Assembly (NCBI GenBank): GCA_003342895.1
Contig: PTFA01000012.1
Coordinates: 9,232,920-9,296,919, forward strand
Direction: 5' to 3'
Length of the DNA stretch: 64,000 bases
Origin: Casuarius casuarius
Lineage: Eukaryota > Chordata > Aves > Casuariiformes > Casuariidae
Shown here: positions 1 through 12,600 of the stretch, piece after piece
Layout: each line of letters opens with the position of its first letter
Position numbering within the stretch: the stretch's first letter is position 1
Made by a program: the position numbers and the translations under genes
The notes under the pieces: model-generated
Seen by the model: only the letters and a program-made list of their open reading frames with translations
What the model was told of the DNA's origin: nothing
The model's database searches: none

Positions 1-217
1 ACTCTTCTAGCTTCCTTGTGCCTCAGAATATTCAAAAAAAATGCATGTCAACAATGGCCCTAGTAGACAAACCATGTTCTTCTGCCTTCTAATCTAAGAA
101 GTAAACATTCCTACTACCTGCCAGTGCCTTTTAATAATAGTGATAATAAAGTAGAAGAAAAGCCACTGGGAGACAAAGCGTCTGGAGCCAGGCATGTAAC
201 TGGTTCAAATACATTTA

Positions 218-466
218 TTATTTTGCTATTAAGCAAACAAGACGACAAATTAAGGAGCACCACACATGGCTAGTAATATTCATATTCTTTGTAAATACCA
301 GTGTTATAACCAGATAACAGTTAAGCTCATCTTTAAAGCCCTCTCCATTCACAGCAGCCTGTACTTCAATATTTTGCTGAACAGGGATGCTCTCCTGAGT
401 TGAGATTGCAGTAAACAGACAGTAGGACTGTTGATACTGCTTTATGGAAGCATTACATGAAGACAT
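218..466 (-). other. Unrecognised 82-codon frame ending at an AATAAA signal
   Basis: An ATG-started minus-strand frame runs from 466 to a stop at 218-220, with a balanced amino-acid composition (for example STQESIPVQQNIEVQ). An AATAAA hexamer (minus strand, 219-214) overlaps the stop codon. It lies on the same strand as FBXL17, downstream of the recognised exon. It could be an alternative terminal exon, a decayed gene piece or chance. The bases before the ATG (aaactag) make only a poor splice acceptor, and the peptide matches no family I recognise. Confidence 0.2.
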
Positions 467-1380
467 CTAGTTTTATTAATTTTTTCAACTGCTAAAAAGC
501 ATCAAAACAACTTGTTTTCTCCAATGCCAGATAAATTGCTACCTCAGTATAGATCATTTATTTGTAAGAAAAATGTTTCCTACAGAACTAGAAATTTGTC
601 TTTTTTCTTCTTAGCTCAACAAACTCTTTTCTACTTGTCTAAACCATAAGGTAGAAATCTGTTGGAAAAAAAATCTCTCCATGTTTGGAAAACTGTTCCA
701 TTTGTAGAAGTACCTTGTCACAATTACCAGATTGCTTATTTGATAAAATCATCATCCTATTTTTCAATTTAATACAGCTATATCCCCTAAAGACTACAAG
801 ACTGCTGACCAGTTACTTTAAGATTCCATTTTAAAGCTTTTTTTAAGGGGTTTATGCTCTGCCCCAGTACATACTGTGACAGCTGTTTGTAAAATAAAAA
901 CAGTCACCATCAATAGCAAGATAAATTCCGCCGCCCCCCCGCTGTTTTTCATCTCAAATGCCTTTTTAGGCATTTTGTTGAAAACAACAGGGAAAAAAGG
1001 CTTTACAAAAAGGCTTAATACTAGAATAACTTTTCTTTTTTATCTTCTCTTGCAGTTTCCAAATAGCTATATAAAATTTCTCTCTGCAAGTTAAAAAGAA
1101 TGATCTTTAGTATTCCTGAATACAACACAAAAACATTCCTTAAAGAAAAAAAAAAGAAAAAAAAGATGATTCCAACCTACAGCAAACTTTGCTCATGATA
1201 TGTTCTAGGGCCAAAAGATGATATTAAACCATTCCCTTATGTAAGAAGTTGCTCAGAGTGCTGCCTTGCAGGTGGTCCAGGATACAGTATTGCTCCAAAA
1301 AGTGCTGAATAGCTCTAAAATCCTTCTGGCTTGCCTACTTAGGAAAGCTATAGCAAAATAATCCAGGGTGTGAGTTTAGT
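467..1380. other. AT-rich intronic stretch, nothing recognised
   Basis: This holds AT-rich sequence with an interrupted poly-A run near 1145-1167 and a short C run near 935. No coding frame, structured RNA or known repeat was seen. Confidence 0.5.
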
Positions 1381-1480
1381 AATTGTACTCTATGCTTCAC
1401 TAATTCCCTGAGTAGACAATTATCCAGCATCTCAAAGCACGCATAATCAGTCTTCTCACACATAGGCAACATAAAGCATT
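1381..1480 (+). repeat. Diverged local duplication, copy A
   Basis: Positions 1381-1460 align without gaps to 1881-1960, exactly 500 bp away, with roughly four of five bases identical by eye count. Shared blocks include 'ctgagtag.caattatcc', 'gcatctcaaa' and 'gtctt.tc'. A second weaker match links 1676-1705 with 2100-2125 (both contain agaagcagag followed by a variant of agtattct), so the duplicated unit may be longer and contain indels. The element family is not recognised. Confidence 0.7.
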
Positions 1481-1721
1481 TATAGCTTCTTCAGTAGCAC
1501 GTGGAAAGTACTAGTAATAATAGAGGACATACACTTTCTATTATGCAAGTGCAAGTGATATAAATAACCTCAAATTTCACTTTTTTTTTCTGGGAGAAAG
1601 AAGGATAAAAGGAAAAGTAGCAGTAGTCAATCTTGGAGTCTTTTGCGCACATAACTGGATTGGAAAGACAATGCAATTCAGAAGCAGAGAAGTATTCTAT
1701 TTTTTTCAGTCCTGACATACA

Positions 1722-1790
1722 TTCCCTCCTTCCTCTTCTCTTCCACCCCTCCCACCCACCCTCCCACCTCCTTTAAATCTTTGTCTTTTC
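1722..1790 (+). repeat. Pyrimidine-rich tract
   Basis: This is almost pure C/T sequence with repeated ccaccc and ccctcc units between the two copies of the local duplication. It is simple-sequence DNA; no further function is indicated. Confidence 0.7.
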
Positions 1791-1880
1791 AAAACTTCTC
1801 TCAGTCTCTGACTATACTCCCCTACAAGGGTTGATCATGCCCTGTCTCTGGCCTACTATTTACTCTCAGTAGAAAGAATA

Positions 1881-1980
1881 AATTGCACCTTATTCTTCAA
1901 TAACTCCTTGAGTAGGAAATTATCCTGCATCTCAAAACATGCATCATTTGTCTTTTCCCACCAGAAAGAGTAAAAGAGAG
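1881..1980 (+). repeat. Diverged local duplication, copy B
   Basis: This is the partner of copy A at 1381-1480, same orientation, offset 500 bp at its best-matching part. The offset falls to about 420 bp further right (agaagcagagcagtgttct near 2103 against agaagcagagaagtattct near 1681), implying an insertion or deletion since duplication. No terminal repeats or coding potential are evident. It could be an old tandem duplication or two copies of an undescribed dispersed repeat. Confidence 0.7.
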
Positions 1981-2129
1981 ATCTAGGAAATGGAATTAAC
2001 CATGTGAAAAGAGGATGAGCGGAAGTCCAGCACACAGGAGTAGTGAGTGGGCTGGAATGAATGACCTGACTAACAAACACCAAATGCATTAGGAAAAGAG
2101 TAGAAGCAGAGCAGTGTTCTACTTGGCAC

Positions 2130-5100
2130 AGACAACCATGAAATCACGGCAGGCAGGCTTAGATTTTTATGCCAAGGTACAAGGACTTTAGAAGTGTGCT
2201 ACCGCTCAATGGAGAAGTAGATACGAAGACCTGAAGAAAAATTTTCAGTTTTTTTCCAATTGCTGTCACTTAATGAACCCATATCTTCCAACAGTGAAAA
2301 CCACAAGAGCTTATTTCATCACTGATTTTGTTAAAATTCTGCAGGAAACTAAAGCGTTACAAAAAAGAGGAGTCCTGGCCTGACAATTAATGCAGATCTC
2401 TGCAGAAAATACCAGACATCAGTTTTCAAGACAACACAGAAACATTTATGCAGGATAGATGACTGTTGTTGTGCCTGTATAGTATGGCTGGCATCTGGAA
2501 CTATGAAAATAATATTTTTTAGGTACAAAATAGCAGGGTCTTTCTCCTGCCATGAAAACTGTCTGCTTCTTTGTATCACACGTTCTAATGATTATTTTGC
2601 TGGCTGAGAGGGATTTGATAAGCTCCAAATAATTCTAGCCATCTATGATATCCAAAAGCAAAACTTCGGGAAGCCAATTTCTCCAAAGCAGAGAAAATAA
2701 ATCTCTCTCTCTGCTGCTTGTATTTTCCAATCCTATCCCAGCGACTTTTCTCTGACTAATGCATTTGCAAAGCTTCTTACATTAGGCTGTGTCCATTTTT
2801 CTTTCTGAAGTGGCGACTCTGCAGGTCAGCTTATCTAATTTAGAGTCTAAAGCAGACATGTATTTTGTGCATAATTTTCCCTGTTTATTTTCTGCCAGAC
2901 AGTTTGAGGCTTACCTGTGCCTACAGGACAGAAGAAATGTCTCCTGGACCTCGATGGCCATAAAATCATTTCCTAGGTTTTTTCAATTGAGAGAGTTTTC
3001 CCTAATATTTCACATCTTTCCATACTAAATCTTCCTTTGTTCATAAATCAAACTAGAAAGAAGCTTTCAGTTCTCTATTTAAACTATTAGAGTAACAGAT
3101 CAGTTTGTGAGCTTTCTTGCTCACATCACTTTTCTACCCAGTTTTTATTTTCAATCTTCATTTTCCCTTTAAAATATCACCCTGAGTACTTATGCTTTAT
3201 AAGAACAACCCATACTTCCATAATTACATAAAATAGCTGCAAGTATATTATGTATCCTTACCACAAATGTAGTTATTTTTCCCACCTAACTTAGTTTTAT
3301 GTAATTTTAGCCTATCCTTTCTTCAATAAGAACAATGAATTGGTGCCAAAGATTCTAGACAGAGTAACAAATATTTTATCAATCAATATTGCTCTCTTGG
3401 TGCTCAGATGTTACTTGGATAGACAGCAGTGTTTTAAAATGTCTGTTAGCTAATTCCGCTTTTTAACTGACAGATAGTTTTAGAAATATCTACATTGATA
3501 CACACAAGAAGCTCACAAAATAGATTTCAAATGCCAGATGACACAAACAACATTGCTGAGATCTGCCTAAAAGCTGTATGTCCAAGAGTTTGTGCAACAC
3601 TTTTAAATTCTGTTTCTGGTTTTGATCAGATTTTTCATTTTCTAAACAGGAAATCCACATATAAATATTTAAGGCAGAACTGTATACCTTTTATTCCATT
3701 GCTGTTTGCAAACAGAAAGAAAACCCTGTTGCAGGCATATTCTGACCTCACTGCCACTAAAACGTGAAACTATTTGTTTTGCTAGCTCATGCACAGTAAG
3801 ATATAAGATGGAAAACAGACACCTAGAAAAGGCAAACATAAGTATGAAATATTGAAAGCAGAGTTAGGAGTATGGAGTTGGAAAGAACAACTTACAAAAC
3901 CTAGGTTTCTCCTCCCAAATAAGCTTGTTTTGAATAGGGGATTCATGTGCTTCAAACACAAATTAAAACCGAGGGCTACGGGGCATATTTTAGGAACACG
4001 TAATTTAAGTCTACAAAAAATGAGGAAAATTCCTGCGAATATGCAGAAGAAAATAGCAAATCAGAGGAACTGTAACCTGAAAACAAAAAGTAAGTAGCAG
4101 CAGAAACACTTACTCTATAAACTACATATTTACTATACAAAAATCTGTCATAAAGCTGAGGTTTGTAAAGACACTGTACACTGAAAACAGAGATGGACAT
4201 CTGTTAACTTTCAGTTTGAGGATATAAAAGTATAAACGAGACAGCAGAGATTTTTCATATCTAGCCACACAAAGTTACTTGTTAAAACACTGGGCAGGCC
4301 TAAAATGGAAGAGTAGCTGAGGAGTTTATGAACGTAAATGGCTGATAAGAAGAGAACCGTGGTAACTAGGAAAAGCATCGGGCTTTCTATAAATTTCTGA
4401 CTCCAATATCTTACCACTGGCACATGGCAATTCTCTTCCTCTGTCAGTACTTGTACCAAATGGCCTAGAATATTCTATTTTTTCAAATGACCAAAATATT
4501 TTTCTTCTTCTTAATGGAAAAAATACTTTGCTACCATACAGAGCTTTAGAAACCAAATGAATACTTGCTGTAAAATGCATCAGCCAGCCCCAAATACCTC
4601 TGTCCCATAAAACATATCACCCTAAGGATAGCTTTTGGATAGATGATGCATAATTGCCACTGTTGCAAATCTACAGTATTTTCTAGTCTTTAAACTTCAC
4701 CTGGAAAAGAAAGACTTCAATCCTAATAGGGACTAGGCCGATTTAAATATTTAAATGTTCAAATTGGGGGCAGTATTAGAAGTACCCTTACGCACAAGAT
4801 TTCCGGTAGCAACAAAGAAATGGAATGGGGTAGGAACTTAGCACTCCTGTCCTGGAATAAGGATACGGGCACATGCCTTCATGGGTGTATTCTTTGCCCC
4901 AAGCAAAGCTGTACCCCCACCTGGGTGCTCCCCATCACCCCCTGCCTACCCCTTCTACTCTAAGCTCCACTTCTCTTATTTCTCCTAACGCAGAGATTAA
5001 ATCCTCTGCACTTTAATGCTCAAGCACGCTCCATCCACACGTCCTATCCCCTTCCCCAATTACTTTTCTGGAGGGTTTCACTTTGCAGCCTCCCAGTCAC

Positions 5101-7620
5101 TGCTGTGGCACCAATCCCCCTAGCCCTGCGCTCTCTCCAGCTATTCCTGCGGGCCACCAACACCAGCTGCTGACCTTGGCTCTGCTTGGCAGCTGCCTGA
5201 GCCTGCTACCTTGCCTGGCCCTTCAGAGCAAACCTCTGCCAGGTCTTAGTGTTGGGGGAGATTAAAAATACCAGTGCTGCACTTATGAAAACACCAGGAA
5301 TGGGGAAAGAGGCCATATCTAGGAAAGAGGGTACTTAAGAGTTGCATAAACACAGCTACTGTGACTCAGGTTCAGCAATACAAACTCAAAATTCGCAATG
5401 GCGAAGGTTAATACTTTAATTTTTTTCTTCCAAACAATTCTGGAACATAACAAAGGTGGCTGATGTCTCCAAAACAGATCAGTGCTTCCTCAAGACCATC
5501 AACAGGGTTCAAAGTTACCATAATCTCTTTGGATTCAATGTGGGAGAATTTGAAAATACTTTACACAATCAATTCAAACTTTGAAAAACAGAATCTTTTC
5601 TGAGTTCCAGAAAAGCTCCAGGTTCCAGCTGACAGCAAAAATCCAAGGGTTTTCCCCCCTAAGCGTTGGCTGCACATCTTGTTATTTCCTGTGACTGACT
5701 GGTTTTATTTTGAGTTCTTATGCTTTTATTCCAATATTTCTAAAGCTGCTTTTATTCCCTATGTGATATCATCAGATGTTCAAGATTTAAAGTCTATGTC
5801 AGCAAGAAAAAAAAAAAAAACCAGCAAGGTTTTCCATCTTTCTCAAATCTGATGTGCACCAGCCTGCATTCAACAAAAGACCTGTCAGTAGCTCCATTAT
5901 CAAGTACAGTAATAAGCTTAGCTTTCTGTGTGCCCTTCTAAGCCACTTCCCATAGGACCAACACAAATGCTTCTTTGTTAAAATCTTGATTCGAGATCGT
6001 GGTCTTTTTATCTGCCAGCAGCAAGGTACTTCAAAATCTCTAATACTGGAATCTTTGGTTATCAGTTGAGTGATGATATACAAAATTGCAAATATGCTGA
6101 TTACAGAATCGTGAGCATTTTACATAAGGAGCACAGCACAGATAGGGAATTTCACCCACTCTCAGAAAGAGTTATGAGTACCTGCCCTAAAAAGATTTAT
6201 GGGGTTTCTGTGTATTACCTGAAACAATGAAACTTTCCACATGAACCCTACGATCAGTTAAATCTCCATGAACTTACGAAGTGTTTACTTGAGTGATGGG
6301 TTGTGTCAAGTCTCTGTAAGTTTCAGAATTATTTTATTCAAGTACTGCAGCCCAGTTAGATACTTCAATGATATTCATGCACTTTATAAGTTTGAAGCAT
6401 GTTTTTGTGCCTGCACATTTCATATATATCTTTCTAAATAGCTTACAATTTGAGTATTGTTATTACTTTTTCTTGGCACCAGCAGCAGTATTTACAATTG
6501 CATGGGGAGAGGAAACTATAAAAGGGTGCATCTAATCTATACAGTCCATTTCCCTTCCATTAAAGACCATCCTCCTCCTAAAAATCAAATTAAATGGTAT
6601 TATGCATTAGCAGCAAGTAATCAAATTGTAGTTTATTTTACCAGAAAGACTACTTTGTTGGCCTTTTTATTTTGGTTAAAAAAAAAAAAAATTCAACAGG
6701 GATGCACATAAAGAAATTCACCAGTGATGTACTTTATTTATAAAAAGTTCAATTGTATTATAAATATGTCAAATATATCAGAATTGAATTTAAACTGCTA
6801 TTTAATCTTCTCCCTTAAAGACATCCTTGCAAGATGTGTGCTGTTTTTCTCTTATAGCCATTTTTCAATTATTATGTAAGAAATATTAAAAAACGCCTTT
6901 TATTGAAGTTATATTTTGTGTGTGCATGTTTGTACAGGCGTGTGCAGTTATAAGTAAATGCGTACATGTGCACACATGGCTATCGGCAAGACCCTTTATA
7001 TAAGATCACAGAAAGGTTTGCTGTAGCTGTGAAGTCATTGAATCTTCTAGCCTCTTGTACAAAACCCATGCAAAACCTCTCTGGCCATAAATCATAAGCT
7101 CATAATAAAATATGAATTACAGGGGAAACAGAGACCTCTGTGAAAGGGTTTCTTTTAGTTTGCAGTTCCTATTAGTTCCAAAGCATACTTGTGTATTTAT
7201 TGATTAAAGGACAGGATAGATTTCTTTTTCCTTCCTCTTTTTCTTACTAATAACATTTGACCAGAGTCCTTACTTAACTTTCCTTCTTTAATTATCAGGC
7301 AGGGACACGGCATGGTAAAGAGAGCAAGTTCTGTTTACAAAAAAACTGATGAACCATGTCTAGGAAAAATAAAGAGCTGATTTGTCCCTAAGCTACCTAA
7401 GTGATCTCCTTTGTTTCTCTTAAGTAGCCCAAGTGAAATCAGTGGGTTTTATCATTTATTTCAGTGACAGGCATCATTTTACGGGTGTATGGGCCAGAGT
7501 TTAAAAATAGACACTTCAGTCTAAAAATGTGATCTAGTAATCAAAACTAGGTTACTAGGTTAATAGCTGCTGAAAGTAACTTCCTAAGCACCTCTCTGGT
7601 GACTGAAAACTTCCTATAAA
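2130..7620. other. Intronic stretch, including a GC-richer patch at 4.85-5.26 kb
   Basis: Most of this block is AT-rich with no supported gene. A patch at about 4850-5260 is richer in C and G than its surroundings and pyrimidine-biased on plus. It has few CpGs, so it is not a CpG island, and it shows no recognisable repeat. A poly-A run lies near 5805-5820. The 94-codon minus-strand frame at 5799-6083 ends in translated poly-A-derived Phe residues and shows no domain. Confidence 0.45.
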
Positions 7621-7887
7621 CCTGTTATTCTGTTTTCTCAGCGTATACAAGAACTGCCCTCATCTAAACAGTTCCACACAGATCGAGAAGCCAAGAAAGT
7701 CTTCAGCAGAGCTCACAGAGGCTCTCCAAGAACTCCTCACCGCACCGCTGCCACCAAACGCAACATGAAACACAGCAGGCTGCTCTCCCCTGCACAGAAA
7801 TGCAAGTTAAGTAAAAGGCAGAAATCAAAGAAAAGGCAGTGCAATACTAAAGATGTTGTTGTGTTTATAGTTCTTCCAAAAAGCTAG
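7621..7887 (+). other. Exon-like basic open frame, unrecognised
   Basis: An 88-codon frame without an early ATG runs from just after a stop at 7618-7620 to a stop at 7885-7887. A good acceptor (ttattctgttttctcag) lies just before 7642, and two possible donors lie downstream (CAA then gttaagta near 7805, and TTAA then gtaaaagg near 7811). The translated segment is polar and very basic, with RAHRGSPRTPHRTAATKR and a nuclear-signal-like KRQKSKKR near the end. Local GC is clearly above the surroundings. The opposite strand is also partly open with an acceptor-like tgcatttctgtgcag, so the true strand is uncertain. It could be an exon of a nested transcript, a pseudogene piece or chance. I do not recognise the protein. 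Confidence 0.25.
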
Positions 7888-8636
7888 CTCTAAATAACTT
7901 TCCATTTAGTGTACAGTCTTGCTGCCTGGCCAGCTGTGGCACCCAAATACTCTGGTTAAGGATCCTACGTTCCCAACCAGCAGTTCCGGATTTCTCCGTG
8001 CGAGTTCCTAAAACTTAGACACTGCAGTGCTCTTCAGGATTTTATTAGATCTGACCCTGATTCCCAGAGTTTGGATCTGGAAATAGCTTGCAAACATTTC
8101 TCCTTAATATTAATAAAGAAAAACAAATGCACTAAATCAGACAACAAAGTTTTATGTTGGTAGAAGAAAAAAGAGCAAACTGAACACTAATAGTAAAGGT
8201 TACACTCCACTGCCATTTTCCACTTCACTGGTCAAAAGAGGTACAAATCTCTGCTTCTAGGGAAATACCAGGGATCCGGCTGGAAAGCAAGGTGGGTACA
8301 GGAGAATATTTAAAATACATTACACTTGGGATTTGTTACTGCAGTCAGTTGCTGGTCTGGTGCAAGTTAATTATGCTATGTGACCTTTTAGTAGGAAGTA
8401 CTCATAAGTAGTGGGATCTCCTCAGCCAAAGCTGTCTGTCCATTTCCTACAACAGCGATGCTAGCAGCAGAGCTGATAGGTTAGAGGGTAGGGACGTCTA
8501 TCCTGTACCGCTGCTCAAACGTATGGAGTTTTCTTGTTTTCATGTTTACATTAGAAACAAAACAAAACTTAAAAGAACTTGTGGTTTACTACTATGAAAA
8601 TATAGGAGTGTCCAAACAGTTAAGAGAGGCTGAACA

Positions 8637-8663
8637 CCCCCCCCCCACACACACACACACCCC
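8637..8663 (+). repeat. Poly-C followed by (AC)n microsatellite
   Basis: Ten C residues are followed by about seven AC units and further C runs. This is directly visible simple-sequence repeat. Confidence 0.95.
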
Positions 8664-8989
8664 TCCCCTCTCGTACTGGCTTAAAAACAAAGATACAGCA
8701 TCAGTGGCTTTTTATGATATTTTTATGTGACTGCAAAAAGAAAGCAAATAAAAAATGAATGCTTGTAAATTAATTGTAAGTAAATAAGTTAAAAGGAAAT
8801 AGAGAAAAAACCCACTGTTCTTGGCCTAACAAGAAATTCAGCATGAAAAGTATGCCACACAAAAAGCTTCCAATAGCTGAACAAGAAATTGAAAGTTCTT
8901 TCGGTGAATGTTTAATATTTGCTAACATTTGCTCATTTCCAAATTTAATTCCAGGTTCATAAAACAAAACAACAAACCCCACTCATTCT

Positions 8990-9003
8990 CCCCCCCCCCC
9001 CCC
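8990..9003 (+). repeat. Poly-C homopolymer (14 bases)
   Basis: An uninterrupted run of C. Its length is likely to be uncertain in the assembly, as with the similar N-containing run 450 bp downstream. Confidence 0.95.
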
Positions 9004-9289
9004 AAAATATATGACTGTGGAAAGATCTGAATTGCACTTAATTATTATCAGGCCTTGCAAAAGTCACACCTCATGCACAAGACCCACACAATTATGCCTC
9101 CTACATCCCTACAGATATGGTTAGGCATCACAAGTCTATGATTTGTCAACTCTCCCCATATCTGAGCATCAGCTACGCTATGACTGACAGTTTGGCACAT
9201 GAGGTGATGGGGGGACACAGTGCTCTATGCTGTCCTTTGAGGGACACAGTAGAATACGGCATTCAGAGGAGCCCTATAACATACGCAGG

Positions 9290-9678
9290 GCTAATGGCAG
9301 CCTACGACTATTCAGACGGTGCCTATGAAGATGAGGGAATCGAACTCTTCCCAGGAGCTCACCTAAAGAGGTAACAAGGGCAACAGCAACACCGTAGTGG
9401 TTTGCAAGGTTCAAGATAGGCATTAGGGTGTGGGAAAGAAGAAGAAAAAAAGACACCCCCCNCCCCCCCCCCCCCGAGACATCTGGAGGGGAAGGGCAGC
9501 ACTGGACCAGTTGCCCAGGGAGGTTGTGGAGTCCCCATCCATGGAAGTTTGGGACTTGGCTGGACAATGCCACATCTAACCGGAGCAAGTGCTGGTGACA
9601 GTCCCACCTGGAGAGAGAGGTGGAATGAGTTCCCCTGCAGACCCTGCCACTCAAACCTTCTGTGGTTTGACATACAGC
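9290..9678 (+). mobile_element. CR1 LINE fragment, 3' end, interrupted by a poly-C run
   Basis: Chicken repeat 1 (CR1) is a non-LTR retrotransposon of birds and reptiles whose copies are mostly 5'-truncated. The sense strand here is plus. The stretch after 9500 (accagttgcccagggaggtt, then a variant of tggagtccccatccatgg and acttggctggacaatg) matches the conserved 3' part of CR1. The part before the poly-C (about 9290-9420) aligns with the CR1 segment just upstream, including a run resembling the GAGGTTTAGATTGGATATTAGG block at about 9404-9428. The copy is split by a C run of about 20 bases with one N (9456-9475) and lacks the terminal ATTCTATGATT repeats. Any open frame here is repeat-derived. 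Confidence 0.88.
9456..9475 (+). repeat. Poly-C homopolymer with an unresolved base
   Basis: A run of C containing one N at 9462, inserted within the CR1 fragment. It was probably acquired by slippage after CR1 insertion. The N marks sequencing or polishing uncertainty. Confidence 0.95.
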
Positions 9679-12600
9679 ACTTTGGCTAATGTTCATGGTG
9701 AGCCTCTAACGCAGTAAGACCTAGATGCGTGACAAATTTTTACCACCCAGAAATGAGCTGATTAACAACTTTGTGATTTCATTCCTGACATTTGTGTTTC
9801 CTGGCTGCTTGCTAAAATTCACAGAATAATTGAAAAAAAAAAATGTAAGTAGTGATTTTAGGATGCTCTCTTTGTGAGTGGCCTAACTTAAGATACCCGA
9901 CAGAGGCTTAATTTTTAAAAGATCTTGAGAAAACCCTTCGGCTTAAGCTGTATTAACTCAGGTATTTGAAAAGTGAGACACAAACTAATGAGTTACTTGA
10001 GAAAGCACAGACAAGGGACTGTGAACTGCTAGCACTGTTGCCAAATGTGGTGCCAATTAACATTTGAGTTGCCACCAATAAGAGTGAACTATAGTGGTTT
10101 TAAACATAAATTTGGCATTAGATGATTATTCCTGTTGTAGGCCTAAAGGATTTCATCAGGGAACACCTTAGGCTTCATCACTAAAAGCAGAGAGCCGTGC
10201 TGCTCTGTTGGCTGTGCATGGTGGGGTGAGGGGACGGGCAGTGCTAAGGGTACGTACTTGCAACTATAAGTTAAAATGATTTACCCAAAGCTTAAGCAGC
10301 AATTTCTGCACTTTCAAGTTTTGGTTGTATAGAATTTTTTTTTTTTTTTGCCCCTCTTCTCTATTTAAAAGTAATGTCTAGACCTTGGCAGAACAGAGTA
10401 AGATATAAGTTCATAAAAGATAGCTTAGCTCTGTAGTGTGTAATATGTATTCTTTTAAAAAAGTAATAGAATCATAGACCTGGACTATAAGTAAATAATA
10501 TCAATACCTTCAGATTACTGAAGAGTTTTGGAAGTCTGCAATACAGAATCATTATCTCTACCCAATACTGTTCAGAAAGTATGTAAATAGGCTGACGCCA
10601 TGGAAGATTTCATTTATCAGTTACGAAATAGCTATAAAAATGAGTAGAAGCATCCAAAATGTGCATTAAAAAACTTTTTCATTGTACCAACAACCCTGTA
10701 GCTACATGTTTATGGACACTTTTTATTAAGCTTTTGTATTAAGCATCTTGTAATTAGAAGTAATGTGGCTTGGTTCAGTACGTATAGTTAACAAATAAGC
10801 GAGTATATGGCACCAAATGAGGGAGAACTGCAAATCAAGCAATCCTGTTGTCAAAGTTTTTCTGAAAGATACTTGACATTTTAAAAGGTAAAGTGATCCC
10901 ACTTGACTTATGAAAAGTAAAAATACATAAATTAAAACCTATTCAGAGACTAATTTTTTAATAGAAAACTCTTGAAGACTGACCAAACTGAGTCCTTGAT
11001 GTCAATTTTTGAATTTCTGAATGCACAAAGATTACTTGCCTTTTAGCAAAAAGTGAACCTCTGTCCTTTACAGCAGTAACAAAACAGTTACTACCCTCTC
11101 TCGCACTGTGGTGCAGGAAGAGGTCTTCAGTTTACAAAGACAACAGTAACTTTTCCGTATACATCATTAGGGAGGGGGAAAAAAAAAAAAAAATCAAATA
11201 CTTCTGCCATATCTAAGCTGACCCAAAAATCACCACAATAAAAGGAACGCAGAGCTGAAGTTCCACTCATCCCACTTCGTTATCTAACATACAATTATTT
11301 TTGATCCATCCTCTATTCTCAGACAAGTTGATAAAAAGATGCATTATTAGAATTTTTGTTACTTTTTGCTGTTGACTGATAATTTCATGTTTCAAACTGT
11401 AGTACAAAAGAAAAAAAAACATAGTCCCCACTCCTTGATATTTTAATATTGGGCCACAGATACGGAATTCTTGAAGACCTGTTCACATACCTACTTACTG
11501 AGGCCCACGTATTACACTAAAAGGCAGATACATTAGAATCATGATTTATTTTCATATTCTCCTTTGTATTCATAAAATCATTTGACCACTGAACCATTTT
11601 CATTAATCATTTTTGTTTTCTTATCAAAAAGTATAGGGTACTAATACAATTAATGTTTATGATATTGAGGTTATATCAGGTATTTGGTGTTATTTCTACC
11701 CTAATAAAGTATATCAATAATATAATCATTTTTCCATAAAAATAATTTTCCATTAAATAAAAAAAAATAGTTCCTAGGTATTTAGTCTCTTAATGCAATC
11801 TTTGGGACGACAGAAGTGATTAAATGAATAAAAGCATTTCTTTCTTATGTTTGGACATTCAAAATAATTGTCCTGTTTTTATAAAAATATTTCACATGAT
11901 TTTTAAAATGTGCAGCTAGACTGAGTACGGTCAAAAAATCAGCCTTCCCTTGATATACTGTAATCTGAATACTGCTAGACTTCAACAGCAGTCTCACCAT
12001 CACAAAATAAAAGTTAAATTTTTAAAAAGTGTTATTTAGTTTGAGTAATTATTCTGAAACAAGTATATTGCTTGTTAAGAGGTTTAAACAAAAGTTATCA
12101 TATTTAAGCATTCTGAACTCATTTTCCCTTAAGGATGCTGCTAGAAGAAAATCACTTTTATTTAGGCAACATTGAAGCAACAGACTCATTTTTAAAATAT
12201 AATTTGTTAGAAAATATTTGATAGTGCATTAAACAGAGAAGTGGATCATAAAACTGAATGCAACAATTTAGAAGAAAAAATAAAATGAAGCTGCAATCCA
12301 CTACTGCCAGTTTAAAATACTATGCAACACATTACTTGTATGATTACAAATATCAGCCAGAGTTTAATATTAAACTGATTAAATGTAACAATACCTGGTA
12401 AAATCAATTTTTTTTCCTTTTTTAGCTTTTTTTTCCCATGCACTTAAGACAAATACAAATGCTGTTTCTAAATTTAGAATTATGAGAAGGACTCTTAAAT
12501 AACCCCCACTGAGATGAGTATTAGGTTTTATAAACATCATTATTAAGACAGAAAATGTGGGGTTTTGGTTTTTTTTTNTTTTAAGTATATTGGTAATTGC

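Larger units (their letters stand above)
7888..9289. other. Intronic stretch with C-rich microsatellites
   Basis: AT-rich sequence containing a C run followed by an (AC)n repeat at 8637-8663 and a 14-base C run at 8990-9003. No gene or structured element was recognised. Confidence 0.5.

Noticed and set aside
5799..6083. A small membrane protein on the minus strand ending in FFFFS
   Set aside because: The hydrophobic end is translation of a poly-A/T run and the rest has no recognisable features.
10460..10500. A start of an antisense CR1 copy (aatagaatcatagacctgg)
   Set aside because: Only about 15 bases resemble the CR1 tail and the following sequence does not continue the match.
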